Shown here: piece by piece, positions 16,489 to 25,862 of the stretch
Numbering within the stretch: the first letter of the stretch is position 1
Layout: the number at the start of each line of letters is the position of its first letter
NCBI GenBank assembly: GCA_035626515.1
Contig: DASPNM010000014.1
Coordinates: forward strand, 1 to 64,000
From: DASPNM01 sp035626515
GTDB lineage: Bacteria > Bacteroidota > Bacteroidia > Chitinophagales > Chitinophagaceae
Length of the DNA stretch: 64,000 nt
Direction of reading: 5' to 3'
Position numbers and translations under genes: made by a program
The notes under the pieces: generated by a model
Seen by the model: the letters and a program-made list of their open reading frames with translations, nothing else
Told to the model about the DNA's origin: nothing
Database searches by the model: none

Positions 16489-19266
16489 ATGGAATACAAC
16501 TTTACGGAAATAGAGAAGCGCTGGCAGCTGGAGTGGACGCGCACGGGTATATACCGTGTAGTGAACGACAGTGCGCGTCCCAAATGTTATGTGCTTGATA
16601 TGTTTCCTTATCCGAGCGGCGCTGGTCTGCACGTAGGACATCCGCTCGGGTACATCGCAAGCGATATTTATAGCCGCTACAAACGTCTGCGGGGTTTCAA
16701 TGTTCTGCATCCGATGGGCTACGATGCTTTCGGCTTACCGGCCGAGCAGTACGCCATCGATCACGGGATTCACCCCGCCGTGTCCACTGAAAACAACATC
16801 AACACGTTCCGGCGCCAGCTCGACAACATTGGGTTTTGTTACGACTGGTCGCGCGAGGTGCGCACTTCGGATCCGCAATTTTATAAATGGACACAGTGGA
16901 TCTTCCTCCAGCTTTTTGCCAGCTTTTTTAACCGCAACACTCGCAGAGCCGAACCCATCGAGAACCTGATCCGCGCATTTGAGCGGGAAGGAAACCGGAA
17001 CCATCCTGCACTGGGCGCAAAGCTGCAGTTCGACGCGCTGGAATGGAAGAGCTACAACGAAAAACAACAGGAGGATATTCTGATGGAATATCGCCTCGCT
17101 TATTGCGGGTATGGAGAGGTGAACTGGTGCGAGGCGCTGGGAACGGTGCTCGCTAACGACGAGGTGGTGAACGGGGTGAGCGAGCGGGGCGGATTTCCTG
17201 TGGTGAAAAAGAAACTGCGTCAGTGGTACCTGCGCATCACCGAGTACGCCGACCGGTTGCTGGAAGGTTTGCAGCGCGTAGACTTCAGCGAAGCCATGAA
17301 GGAAATGCAGACCAACTGGATCGGCAAAAGTGAAGGAGCCGAGATCGTGTTTGATCTGGAAGGCTCCGATGCCCGTCTTGTAGCGTACACAACGCGGCCG
17401 GACACAATCTTCGGAGTGGATTTCATGGTCCTGGCACCGGAGCACGAGCTCCTTGGCAAGATCACAGCGGCGGCGCAGCGCAAAGATGTGGAGGAATACC
17501 GCGCTTACGTGAACAGCCGCAGCGAACGGGAGCGCATGGCGGAGAAGAAGATCAGCGGCGCTTTTACCGGCGCGTACGCGCTGCATCCGTTCAGTGGACG
17601 CAGGTTGCCTGTGTGGACCAGCGAATACGTGCTGATAGGATATGGAACCGGCGCGATCATGGCGGTTCCCAGCGGCGACGAGCGTGACCACCGGTTTGCA
17701 AAGCATTTCGGGATTCCGGTTACGAACATTCTGGGGGACGCATACAATGGCGAGGACGCGAATCCCACACTCGACGCCGTGCTGCACAACTCCGGTTTTT
17801 TAAACGGTCTTTTGATGCGCGATGCCGTGGAAGTGGTGATCCGGAAACTGGAGGAAACCGGGTACGGGAAGCGCAAAGTGAACTACAGGATGCGTGACGC
17901 AGCTTTCAGCCGGCAGCGTTACTGGGGCGAACCTTTTCCGATCGTATGGAAGGACGGCCTGGCAGTGCCCCTCGAAGAAAGCGAGCTGCCCGTATTATTG
18001 CCTGCACTGAGCGACATCCGGCCTGGTCCGGATGGGGAAGGTCCCCTGTCGAACCTCGAAGAATGGAAACATTACCGCGGCGGAATCCGCGAAGTAAATA
18101 CGATGCCGGGTTATGCGGGAAGCAGCTGGTATTTTTTGCGTTATATGGATCCGCACAATGACGATTCTTTTTGCGAGCGCAAGATTTCAGATTACTGGGG
18201 ACAGGTGGATCTTTATATCGGCGGAACGGAGCACGCCGTTGGTCACTTGCTTTACAGCCGCATGTGGACGAAGTTCCTGTTCGATCGCGGATGGATCGGT
18301 TTCGACGAACCGTACCGGAAGCTGGTGAACCAGGGAATGATACAGGGCAGCAGCCGCTTCGTGTACCGCCTTCACGGTACCCAGACTTTCGTTTCCAAAG
18401 GGTTATTGGAAAATGAAGAAAACTACCAGGGGAAACGCGTCGACAAGCTGCACGTGGATGTGAACCTGGTAGACGGACTGGAATTGGACACGAAGGCCTT
18501 CCGCAGCTGGCGCGGAGGTGAATACCGCGCTGCGGAATTCATTCTCGAAGATGGTAAATACATCTGCGGCTCGGAGGTGGAAAAAATGTCCAAGTCGAAA
18601 TTCAACACCGTGAATCCCGACGACATCGTTGCGAAATATGGGGCCGATACTTTCCGGATGTATGAGATGTTTCTCGGGCCTGTAGAGATGAGCAAACCGT
18701 GGGACACAAAAGGGATCGAGGGGGTACACCGGTTCCTGAGGAAATTCTGGCGGCTCTTTATCGACGAGCAAAAGGGGTGGCTGGTAACCGAAGATGAACC
18801 TTCGCGGGATGAGTTGCGGATTCTCCACCGAACCATCCGCAAGATCGGAGACGACACAGAACGGTTCAGCTTTAATACCGCGGTAAGCGCCTTCATGATC
18901 GCAACCAACGAGCTGACGGAGCTGAAGTGTCACAAGCGCGTTGTGCTTGAACCCATGCTGATCCTGCTCTCCCCCTATGCTCCTCACATAGCCGAGGAGC
19001 TATGGCACCGCCTTGGGCGAACAGGAAGTATCATCAATGCCGAGTTTCCGAAGTTCGAGGAAACATATGTCAGGGAAACGTCTAAATCGTACCCCGTGGC
19101 CATCAATGGCAAGACGCGGACGGAGCTGGTGATTTCCATTGATGCCACGCAGGAACAGGTAGAACAGCTGGTGCTGGCCAATGAAGTGGTCCGCAAATGG
19201 CTTGGTGGAAAGCCGGCGAAGAAGGTAATTTTCGTCCCCAACCGGATGGTGAACGTGGTTGTGTGA
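16489..19266 (+). CDS. leuS: Leucyl-tRNA synthetase
   Basis: The 925-aa class I synthetase charges tRNA-Leu in the cytoplasm. The ATP-binding HIGH motif appears as HVGH at residues 48-51 after MFPYPSGAGL, and the second motif as KMSKS near residue 700. The CP1 editing domain is recognisable by TTRPDTIFGVDFMVLAPEH and the GTGAIMAVPSGDERD stretch whose Asp anchors misactivated amino acids. The C-terminus (VFVPNRMVNVVV) is normal. Length and domains look complete. A long divergent spacer of 190 bases separates it from ftsX. Confidence 0.98.
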   Translation: MEYNFTEIEKRWQLEWTRTGIYRVVNDSARPKCYVLDMFPYPSGAGLHVGHPLGYIASDIYSRYKRLRGFNVLHPMGYDAFGLPAEQYAIDHGIHPAVSTENNINTFRRQLDNIGFCYDWSREVRTSDPQFYKWTQWIFLQLFASFFNRNTRRAEPIENLIRAFEREGNRNHPALGAKLQFDALEWKSYNEKQQEDILMEYRLAYCGYGEVNWCEALGTVLANDEVVNGVSERGGFPVVKKKLRQWYLRITEYADRLLEGLQRVDFSEAMKEMQTNWIGKSEGAEIVFDLEGSDARLVAYTTRPDTIFGVDFMVLAPEHELLGKITAAAQRKDVEEYRAYVNSRSERERMAEKKISGAFTGAYALHPFSGRRLPVWTSEYVLIGYGTGAIMAVPSGDERDHRFAKHFGIPVTNILGDAYNGEDANPTLDAVLHNSGFLNGLLMRDAVEVVIRKLEETGYGKRKVNYRMRDAAFSRQRYWGEPFPIVWKDGLAVPLEESELPVLLPALSDIRPGPDGEGPLSNLEEWKHYRGGIREVNTMPGYAGSSWYFLRYMDPHNDDSFCERKISDYWGQVDLYIGGTEHAVGHLLYSRMWTKFLFDRGWIGFDEPYRKLVNQGMIQGSSRFVYRLHGTQTFVSKGLLENEENYQGKRVDKLHVDVNLVDGLELDTKAFRSWRGGEYRAAEFILEDGKYICGSEVEKMSKSKFNTVNPDDIVAKYGADTFRMYEMFLGPVEMSKPWDTKGIEGVHRFLRKFWRLFIDEQKGWLVTEDEPSRDELRILHRTIRKIGDDTERFSFNTAVSAFMIATNELTELKCHKRVVLEPMLILLSPYAPHIAEELWHRLGRTGSIINAEFPKFEETYVRETSKSYPVAINGKTRTELVISIDATQEQVEQLVLANEVVRKWLGGKPAKKVIFVPNRMVNVVV

Positions 19267-19293
19267 GCCGTTCACCTCGTTGTGGGTACATTT

Positions 19294-19323
19294 TTTTTGT
19301 CGTAAGGTTATAGTTAGTAAATT
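19294..19323 (+). promoter_or_regulatory. Two-part Bacteroidota promoter for the 1048-aa T9SS gene
   Basis: TTTG at 19294-19297 and TAAATTTA at 19316-19323 (7/8 match to TAnnTTTG) with an 18-base spacer fit the Bacteroidota -33/-7 arrangement, leaving a leader of about 54 bases. Confidence 0.55.
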
Positions 19324-19380
19324 TAAAGCGCCGCTTCTACCGGTTTGGGGAGAAGTGCATTCAAAACAAAAACTGCTTAT

Positions 19381-22300
19381 ATGAGATCGACATTCTACTC
19401 AATCTTACTTACTGTCTTTTTCCTGACTCTCCTCAGCCGGCTATCCGCCCAGAATTATAGTATGACCACATCCACGGGGAATGTTATTGTGCCGGGTACT
19501 ACACTTGTGTCAGGAAGCCAGGGAGACGATTTAACAGTCAACATTCCGCTTCCGTTCACTTACCAGGCATACGGAACGAACTATAATTCAGTCAATGTTT
19601 CCAGTAATGGAAATATTCAGTTCACCACCAACACAAGTCAGTTTTCGAACATCTGTCCGCTTCCCAGTTCGGCCGTGGGAGTAAGCTTTCTTCCCCATTG
19701 GGATGACCTGCATACGGGCCGCGCTTCCGGTCAGGGCATTTACACTTCCGTGACGGGAGTGGCGCCGAACCGGGTATTCAATATTGAGTGGCGGGCGGAA
19801 CTGTTTTCGCCTTCTTCCAACGCAATCACCGTAAACTTCCAGGCTCTTCTGTTCGAAGGTCAGCAAAGAGTAGACTTCATTTATGGAAGTGTGCAAAACA
19901 ATGGAGCCAGCGCCTCCATCGGCGTGCAGAACGCACCGGCTGGGTTGCAGACAACGTTTTCCTGCAACAGCAGCAGCCTCAGCGCCGGCCTGGGTATTTC
20001 GTTTACCCTGACAGCGTGCAGCGGGGTTCCGTCTCCCGGATTCATCAGCGGTCCGGCCGGAACGGTGTGCACGAACACGCCGGTAACGCTTACGCTGAAC
20101 GGGTACAGCAACCAGGCTGGGATCACGCTTCAGTGGCGCTCTTCGCCCACTTCCGGCGGTCCCTATACCGCAATTCCGGGGGCAACTACTCCGAGCTATA
20201 CATTCACAACCGGGTCAACGGCTTATTTCATCGTAACCGTCACCTGCACTACCAGTGGTTTTTCCGCGAACACAACTGAATTTGCGTTGAACGTGGTGCG
20301 GCCGGTTCACAACAATGTTCTGGCCACTCCTCCTGCGTCCTGTTCACCCGGGTCAACCACGATTACTGCGACAGCTTCCGGCGGGTCCGGAAACTATACG
20401 CACTCGATGTCCGGACCGGGCACGATCGTGCAGAATCCCCCGAGCGGTGCTTTTAATGCGAACGCCAGCTTTACCGTGACGAATTTGCCGGCTGGCCTCA
20501 ACCGTCTTACGCTTACGAGCACCGACGCGTTGGGTTGTTCCGTATCCACGGTCGTTCCGGTGACGGTAAACCCCACTCCGAATGTTGTTGTCACTCCGGC
20601 TGCACCCGTGATCTGCAACGGCGCGATCCAGCAATTGACGGCCAGCGTGACCGCGGGTTACGCAATTTCCACAAGCACGGGGAATTCAATTGTTCCGGGC
20701 ACTACACTGGTGCCGGGCAGCCAGGGAGATGATGTTGTGGTGAACGTGGCGCTGCCGTTCACCTACCAGGCTTTCGGCAACAGCTATGCTTCCGTCAACC
20801 TTTCATCGAACGGAAACCTCCAGTTCACAACCGGCAGCACCAGTTTCAGCAATATCTGTCCACTGCCTTCCAGCATACTGGGGATCGCATTCCTGCCGCA
20901 TTGGGACGACCTGCATACCGGCCGTTCCCCGAGCGAGGGAATTTATACGTCCGTGAGCGGCGTAGCGCCTAACCGCATCTTCAACATTGAATGGAGAGCC
21001 GAGTATTTCTCGCCCACCACCAACGCAGTGGTGGTGAATTTCCAGGCCAGGCTGTACGAAGGACAGCAGCGCGTGGATTTCATTTATGGAAACGTGCAGA
21101 ATGCAGGCGCAGGTGCATCCATTGGTATTCAAAATTTCGCGGCCGGGTCTGCAACCACGTATTCCTGCAACCTGGCTTCCCTGAGTTCCGGACTGGGCGT
21201 TACTTTCTCAGCGCCCATGTCGCCGCTGGCTACTTTCTCGCCGGTGACCGAACTCTATACCGACCCGGCTGCAACGATACCGTACACCGGAACGCCGGTG
21301 CAGTCGGTTTACGCAAGACCGACCGTGACGCGCACGTACACGGCGAGCTATACGAGTCCTGAAGGCTGTAATCGCACCACGAACGTTACCGTTACCGTCA
21401 ACCAGCTTCCGGCAATCACCACGCAGCCGCAGAATTTGGCGGCTCCCCTCTGCCCCGGCTTCAATGCGGTTTACTCCGTGACTGCGACCGGTACAGGGAT
21501 CACGTACCAGTGGCAGGTCAGCACCGACAACGGAACTACATGGAGCAATTTGTCGAACAGTGCACAGTACGGAGGAGTAACTACCAATTCATTGACGGTG
21601 TTCAATGTCACAACGAGTATGAATAATTACCGGTACCGCGTGGTAGTGTCCGGGGTTTGTGCGCCGCCGGCCATTTCCAGCCAGGTAACCCTGGTAGTTG
21701 CGACGCCGCCGACAATTACTTCCATTACAACCAATCCCACAACCCCGACGATCTGCGCGGGCTCGAATATCAGTTTCACGGTGAACGCGGGAGGGGTACC
21801 CGCTCCGACGATCTACCAATGGCAGGTGAGCACCGACGGTGGCGCTACCTGGACCAATCTTACCACTGGTGGTTCGTTTACGCCCACTTTTACGCTGACC
21901 GGAACGACGACGGCGATGAACAACTATCGCTATCGTGTGCTCGTAACGAATACCTGCGGTCAGACGACAACTTCCAGCTCCGTGACGCTGACCGTGAACC
22001 CGTCACCGACGGTTGTTGCAACCGATCTATTTACACGCCGCATCTGCATCAGTGATTCCCTGATTCCACTGGTCGGAACCCCGGTAGGCGGATCGTGGAG
22101 CGGCATCGGAGTATCGGGCTTTAACTTTGTGCCACCGGCAACAGCGGTAGGCAATTACGTGCTTACCTACACGTTCACAAACAGCTCGGGCTGCACCGCC
22201 AGCGATACCACGCGGGTATTTGTGCAGGATTGTCCGGAACGCGCAAGACTTCTGCGAGACGATGCGGTGATTCTGTATCCCAATCCGAACAACGGCCAGT

Positions 22301-22527
22301 TCAACCTGCGCATCAGGAGTACGCTTTACAATTACCTGGGGTTGCGTGTGTATACGGAAGGAGGCTCACTGGTGCGGATCATCAACCTGAGCGGTCTCGG
22401 TTACGATCGCGTGGTGCCCATCAACCTCACGGATCTTCCGGGCGGTGTGTACATGGTTAAAGTGTACTACGACGATGGGGTGCGCACCGCGGAAAAGTCA
22501 TTCCGCGTTATCGTGGGACGCAATTAA
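19381..22527 (+). CDS. Large secreted T9SS protein with duplicated ~185-aa domain and Ig-like repeats
   Basis: The 1048-aa product has a signal peptide ending near LSAQ (residue 24), so the ATG at 19381 is chosen. Residues 25-209 and 426-610 are near copies of one domain (both hold PLPSS, PHWDDLHTGR, GVAPNR, FNIEWRAE, GQQRVDFIYG). Between and after them lie Ig/PKD-like beta domains; two near the C-terminal half share YQWQVSTD and MNNYRYRV. The end (ILYPNPNNGQFNL to VIVGRN) is a type A T9SS sorting domain. The protein is likely surface-exposed or released, perhaps an adhesin; no catalytic motif is seen. It is closed by a strong terminator and stands alone as a transcription unit. Confidence 0.83.
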   Translation: MRSTFYSILLTVFFLTLLSRLSAQNYSMTTSTGNVIVPGTTLVSGSQGDDLTVNIPLPFTYQAYGTNYNSVNVSSNGNIQFTTNTSQFSNICPLPSSAVGVSFLPHWDDLHTGRASGQGIYTSVTGVAPNRVFNIEWRAELFSPSSNAITVNFQALLFEGQQRVDFIYGSVQNNGASASIGVQNAPAGLQTTFSCNSSSLSAGLGISFTLTACSGVPSPGFISGPAGTVCTNTPVTLTLNGYSNQAGITLQWRSSPTSGGPYTAIPGATTPSYTFTTGSTAYFIVTVTCTTSGFSANTTEFALNVVRPVHNNVLATPPASCSPGSTTITATASGGSGNYTHSMSGPGTIVQNPPSGAFNANASFTVTNLPAGLNRLTLTSTDALGCSVSTVVPVTVNPTPNVVVTPAAPVICNGAIQQLTASVTAGYAISTSTGNSIVPGTTLVPGSQGDDVVVNVALPFTYQAFGNSYASVNLSSNGNLQFTTGSTSFSNICPLPSSILGIAFLPHWDDLHTGRSPSEGIYTSVSGVAPNRIFNIEWRAEYFSPTTNAVVVNFQARLYEGQQRVDFIYGNVQNAGAGASIGIQNFAAGSATTYSCNLASLSSGLGVTFSAPMSPLATFSPVTELYTDPAATIPYTGTPVQSVYARPTVTRTYTASYTSPEGCNRTTNVTVTVNQLPAITTQPQNLAAPLCPGFNAVYSVTATGTGITYQWQVSTDNGTTWSNLSNSAQYGGVTTNSLTVFNVTTSMNNYRYRVVVSGVCAPPAISSQVTLVVATPPTITSITTNPTTPTICAGSNISFTVNAGGVPAPTIYQWQVSTDGGATWTNLTTGGSFTPTFTLTGTTTAMNNYRYRVLVTNTCGQTTTSSSVTLTVNPSPTVVATDLFTRRICISDSLIPLVGTPVGGSWSGIGVSGFNFVPPATAVGNYVLTYTFTNSSGCTASDTTRVFVQDCPERARLLRDDAVILYPNPNNGQFNLRIRSTLYNYLGLRVYTEGGSLVRIINLSGLGYDRVVPINLTDLPGGVYMVKVYYDDGVRTAEKSFRVIVGRN
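19453..20008 (+). repeat. Intragenic duplication, copy 1
   Basis: Encodes residues 25-209 of the T9SS protein. It is very similar to 20656-21210 at both protein and DNA level (for example both read GACCTGCATAC within the WDDLHTGR segment). Confidence 0.85.
20656..21210 (+). repeat. Intragenic duplication, copy 2
   Basis: Encodes residues 426-610 of the same protein, about 1.2 kb after copy 1, in the same frame and of the same length. Confidence 0.85.
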
Positions 22528-22547
22528 TCTCAAATAACCATTTTAAG

Positions 22548-22574
22548 GCATCCCGGGCTCCGGGATGCTTTTTT
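22548..22574 (+). terminator. Rho-independent terminator fused to the next promoter
   Basis: GCATCCCGG (22548-22556) pairs perfectly with CCGGGATGC (22560-22568) around a 3-base loop, followed by T6. The T-tract runs straight into TATTTTGC, the presumed -7 region of the M23 gene. Confidence 0.92.
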
Positions 22575-22581
22575 ATTTTGC

Positions 22582-23295
22582 ATGATGGAAGAAACGGCAC
22601 TGCAGGCAACCCTTCGCAAACAGAATGCATCCTTCGCACCTGTGGTACCTTTCGATCCGCGGAGCGACAGGATTGCGGCGCTGGATCTATCCGCTGGCAA
22701 TTCATCGATTTCGCCGGAGATATTATCTGACACGGGTCGTTTTACGGCCTGGATCCGGGATTTTCTTGAAACAGAACGTGCCCGTTATGCAATCGGGGGT
22801 TATGGCGAATTGCGGGAACTGTACCGCGTCAGCCGCGTATTCAATGCGCGGTATCCCGGGGAGGAACCACGCCGGTTTCATCTCGGCATGGACATTTGGG
22901 GCAAACCCTACACTCATGTGATGGCTCCGCTTGACGGCATCGTGCACAGCTTTGGATTCAACAATAATTTCGGAGATTACGGCGCCACGATTATTCTCTC
23001 GCATGTACTTCCTGGCGATCTGCATTTCCACTCGCTTTACGGTCACCTCAGCCTCAATTCCATTCGCAACCTTCAGGACGGGCAAACTATTCTGAAAGGA
23101 GACGTGTTTGCTGAATTCGGCATCCCCGTCGAGAATGGGCACTGGCCGCCGCATCTTCACTTTCAGATAATAGCCGACATGCAAGGATGGAAAGGCGATT
23201 ACCCCGGCGTTTGCAAATTTTCGGAAAGGCAAATCTTTTTGCGCAATTGCCCGGACCCCGATGTCATTTTGCAAATGAAACGCTACCTGGCCTAA
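22582..23295 (+). CDS. M23-type peptidase-domain protein without signal peptide
   Basis: The 237-aa protein has the LytM/M23 zinc layout: HLGMD near residue 109 and HLHFQ near 194, with HSLYGHLS between, so the metal ligands and catalytic His are present. M23 enzymes usually cut peptidoglycan cross-bridges outside the membrane, yet no signal peptide or membrane helix is visible, and the N-terminus (MMEETALQATLRKQN) is polar. Similar unexported M23 domains occur fused to aminotransferases and kinases, so a non-peptidoglycan role is possible. ATG ATG gives two starts; the second (22585) would be leaderless from the TATTTTG box at 22574-22580. Confidence 0.8.
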   Translation: MMEETALQATLRKQNASFAPVVPFDPRSDRIAALDLSAGNSSISPEILSDTGRFTAWIRDFLETERARYAIGGYGELRELYRVSRVFNARYPGEEPRRFHLGMDIWGKPYTHVMAPLDGIVHSFGFNNNFGDYGATIILSHVLPGDLHFHSLYGHLSLNSIRNLQDGQTILKGDVFAEFGIPVENGHWPPHLHFQIIADMQGWKGDYPGVCKFSERQIFLRNCPDPDVILQMKRYLA

Positions 23296-23296
23296 C

Positions 23297-23944
23297 TCAA
23301 AGCTTCAGAAGCTTGAAGGCGTGGGTCCACCGGTTGTGAAGAATCCCCGGGATACACCAAAGGATGCTGAGCGGCTCGATGGCCCGTGCCGCCTCTGCAG
23401 CGCCCATGTCCTCCGTTTCCCATCCAAACGCTGTAAGAATGTCGGTTACGAGTTTCTTTGCGCGCGCATCGTTGCCGCAAATGAACATGGTGGGCGGCCC
23501 GCCGGGAAGTTGCGGTTTGTACATAAATGCATTCCCAACAATATTGAAAGCCTTCACCAGCTTCGCATCAGGTACGAGTTTCTGAAGTCGTTCCATCAGC
23601 GACTCATCGAGCGTAGTGAAAAATTTCAGCACTCCGTTTACGGGAGGCGTTGACGCAATCGGATTGGTCGCATCGATGACAACCTTCCCGTTGAAATTTT
23701 TTTCTCCGCACAGCCGCACAGCCGATTCAGTCGCCGCGCCCACCGTAGCCAAAACGAGAATATCTCCAAAGGCCGCCGTTTCTGCGAAGCTGCCGGTTTT
23801 TCCTTCGGGATTTTCGTTGTTCCACTTCACCACATCGTCCTTGTGAACGTCCCTGGTGCCGAGCATGACCTCATGTTTTTCCTGGAGGAAGGCTGTGCCG
23901 AGCACCCGCCCGACAATGCCCGAACCGATGATCCCAATTTTCAT
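23297..23944 (-). CDS. NAD(P)-binding oxidoreductase, F420-dependent-reductase/P5CR-like fold (COG2085)
   Basis: The 215-aa protein starts MKIGIIGSGIVGRVLGTAF, a Rossmann dinucleotide loop GxGxVG, followed by MLGTRD (the NADP-phosphate binding Arg) and VVIDATNPI, the pattern of the F420-interacting NADP oxidoreductase family. In bacteria without F420 these act as NADPH-dependent reductases of mostly unknown substrate. It is convergent with the M23 gene (1-base gap) and divergent from ruvB; its upstream spacer has AAACTTTG, a 7/8 -7 box. Confidence 0.82.
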   Translation of the reverse strand: MKIGIIGSGIVGRVLGTAFLQEKHEVMLGTRDVHKDDVVKWNNENPEGKTGSFAETAAFGDILVLATVGAATESAVRLCGEKNFNGKVVIDATNPIASTPPVNGVLKFFTTLDESLMERLQKLVPDAKLVKAFNIVGNAFMYKPQLPGGPPTMFICGNDARAKKLVTDILTAFGWETEDMGAAEAARAIEPLSILWCIPGILHNRWTHAFKLLKL

Positions 23945-23992
23945 CTTCCTGTGATTAATGATTAGTTTTACAAAGTTTACCGAAAAGATTCA

Positions 23993-25021
23993 ATGCCTAA
24001 CCCGAACCTCAGCAGCGACAAGCACCAACTGACGGCAGCCGAAAAAGAATTTGAGAACAATATCAGGCCCGCGCACATGGCCGAGTTCGCCGGGCAGGAA
24101 CAAACGATCGACAATCTCAGCATTTTTATCAGGGCGGCAAGCATACGGGGAGAAGCTCTTGACCACATACTCTTTCACGGTCCGCCCGGGCTTGGCAAGA
24201 CGACGCTCAGCCGCATCGTGGCGAATGAGTTGGGAGTGGGCATTCGCGAAACCTCCGGCCCCGTAATCGAAAAGCCCGCCGACCTCGCCGGATTGCTCAC
24301 GAGCCTGGAGCCGCGCGACGTCCTCTTCATCGATGAAATTCATCGCCTCAGCACCGTAGTCGAGGAATATCTGTACGCTGCGATGGAGGATTTCCGCATC
24401 GACATTCTTATTGACAGCGGACCCAACGCAAGAAGCATCCAGCTCGGACTGAACCCATTTACCCTCATCGGCGCGACCACGCGAAGTGGTCTGCTGACTG
24501 CGCCGCTGCTTTCGCGGTTTGGTATCAAGTCGCGTCTCGAATACTACAATTCGCATACGCTCAACAGGATCATCAACCGTTCGGCATCCATTCTCAATGT
24601 GAAGATCTCGCCGGAAGCCACCGCTGAGATCGCCGGGCGGAGCCGCGGTACGCCGCGAATTGCCAATGCCTTGTTGCGAAGGGTCCGGGATTTTGCGCAG
24701 GTGCTCAACGATGGGGAGATCGACATCGGGATTACCCGTCACGCCCTGAATGCGCTGAACGTGGATGAACACGGCCTGGATGAAATGGACAACAAGATCC
24801 TGCTTGTTATAATTGAAAAGTTTCGCGGGGGGCCGGTCGGGATTGGCACTATTGCGACCGCCGTCGGGGAAGAAGCCGGCACGATTGAAGAGGTGTATGA
24901 GCCTTTCCTGATCCAGGAAGGATTTCTCAAGCGGACTCCACGCGGACGCGAAGCCACTCCGAAAGCATACGAACATGCGGGGAAAAAGGACCCCGGAATG
25001 GAGCGGGGAAAACTATTCTGA
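23993..25021 (+). CDS. ruvB: Holliday junction branch migration ATPase RuvB
   Basis: The 342-aa AAA+ motor drives branch migration with RuvA. Motifs are Walker [10 protein letters not shown] near residues 63-71, Walker B FIDEIHRL, sensor 1 [18 protein letters not shown] with the arginine finger, and the C-terminal winged helix ending in [14 protein letters not shown]. The N-terminus [14 protein letters not shown] is normal. Its 3' end overlaps the convergent response regulator by nine bases. ruvC is 13 kb away and ruvA is not in the window. Confidence 0.97.
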   Translation: MPNPNLSSDKHQLTAAEKEFENNIRPAHMAEFAGQEQTIDNLSIFIRAASIRGEALDHILFHGPPGLGKTTLSRIVANELGVGIRETSGPVIEKPADLAGLLTSLEPRDVLFIDEIHRLSTVVEEYLYAAMEDFRIDILIDSGPNARSIQLGLNPFTLIGATTRSGLLTAPLLSRFGIKSRLEYYNSHTLNRIINRSASILNVKISPEATAEIAGRSRGTPRIANALLRRVRDFAQVLNDGEIDIGITRHALNALNVDEHGLDEMDNKILLVIIEKFRGGPVGIGTIATAVGEEAGTIEEVYEPFLIQEGFLKRTPRGREATPKAYEHAGKKDPGMERGKLF

Positions 25022-25735
25022 TTTGGCAGCGCCTGCTCCCTGGTGCACCACCAGGCGGAAACCATTCCCGTGAATGTTTACGATCTCGATGTTCGGATCG
25101 TCCTTCAGATATTTTCTCAGCTTGGCGATATACACGTCCATGCTGCGGCCATTAAAATAGGTGTCGCTTCCCCAGATCTTCTTCAGAGCCTGCTCGCGCG
25201 GGAGCAGATCGTTGAGGTGTTCGGCGAGCATCTTGAGCAGCTCGTTCTCCTTGGGTGACAGCGTTTGCGTAATGCCCTTATGGGAAAGCTGGCGAAGCTT
25301 CGGGTTGAAATGATAGGAGGCCAGGTCGTATTCCTTGTTTTCCTGTTCCTTGTTCAGTTCCTCGTTGCGTTTCAGGATCGCCTTGATCTTATGCAGCAGC
25401 ACTTCGCTGTCGAAGGGTTTGGTAATGTAGTCGTCGGCACCGAGCTTGTAACCCTGGATCACGTCTTCTTTCATCGTTTTCGCGCTGATGAAGAACAGCG
25501 GAATGTCGGGGTCTACGTCGCGTATTTCTTCCGCGAGTGTAAATCCGTCCATATTCGGCATCATCACATCCAGCAGGCAGAGGTCGAACTTTTCGCGCTG
25601 AAATGCCGCCAGCCCGAGCCGGCCGTCCCGCTCCAGCGTTACATCGTAATCGTTCAGCTCGAGGTAATTCTTCAGCACGCTTCCCAGGTTAGGATCGTCC
25701 TCGCACAAAAGAATTTTAGGTTTTTTTCCTTCCAT
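25013..25735 (-). CDS. OmpR-family response regulator (RprY-like)
   Basis: The 240-aa protein has a receiver domain (CEDDPNLG acidic pocket, phospho-acceptor Asp in [13 protein letters not shown] near residue 56, SAKT switch and KPF Lys) and a C-terminal OmpR-type winged helix ([35 protein letters not shown]). It resembles the Bacteroidota RprY regulators that pair with RprX-type kinases, but no kinase is adjacent, so it is an orphan here. Targets are unknown. Its leader holds a GC hairpin just past a near -7 box. Confidence 0.9.
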   Translation of the reverse strand: MEGKKPKILLCEDDPNLGSVLKNYLELNDYDVTLERDGRLGLAAFQREKFDLCLLDVMMPNMDGFTLAEEIRDVDPDIPLFFISAKTMKEDVIQGYKLGADDYITKPFDSEVLLHKIKAILKRNEELNKEQENKEYDLASYHFNPKLRQLSHKGITQTLSPKENELLKMLAEHLNDLLPREQALKKIWGSDTYFNGRSMDVYIAKLRKYLKDDPNIEIVNIHGNGFRLVVHQGAGAAKSE

Positions 25736-25763
25736 GACAGAGTATTTGAAGTGAACTATCGCA

Positions 25764-25787
25764 TCCCCCTGCGGGGGAATAAAGGTA
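25764..25787 (-). promoter_or_regulatory. Near -7 box and leader hairpin of the response regulator gene
   Basis: On the reverse strand TACCTTTA (25780-25787, 7/8 match) is followed directly by a hairpin TCCCCC/GGGGGA with loop GCA (25764-25778), which would lie at the very 5' end of the transcript. Confidence 0.5.
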
Positions 25788-25829
25788 AGGAATTGTGTTT
25801 TTTAGAAATACATTCACCTTTACGCGTCA

Positions 25830-25837
25830 TAACTTTG
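25830..25837 (+). promoter_or_regulatory. -7 promoter box for the GroES-like gene
   Basis: Exact TAnnTTTG (TAACTTTG), 25 bases before the ATG at 25863. Confidence 0.7.
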
Positions 25838-25862
25838 TACGGGGATAACCCCATCAAAAATC

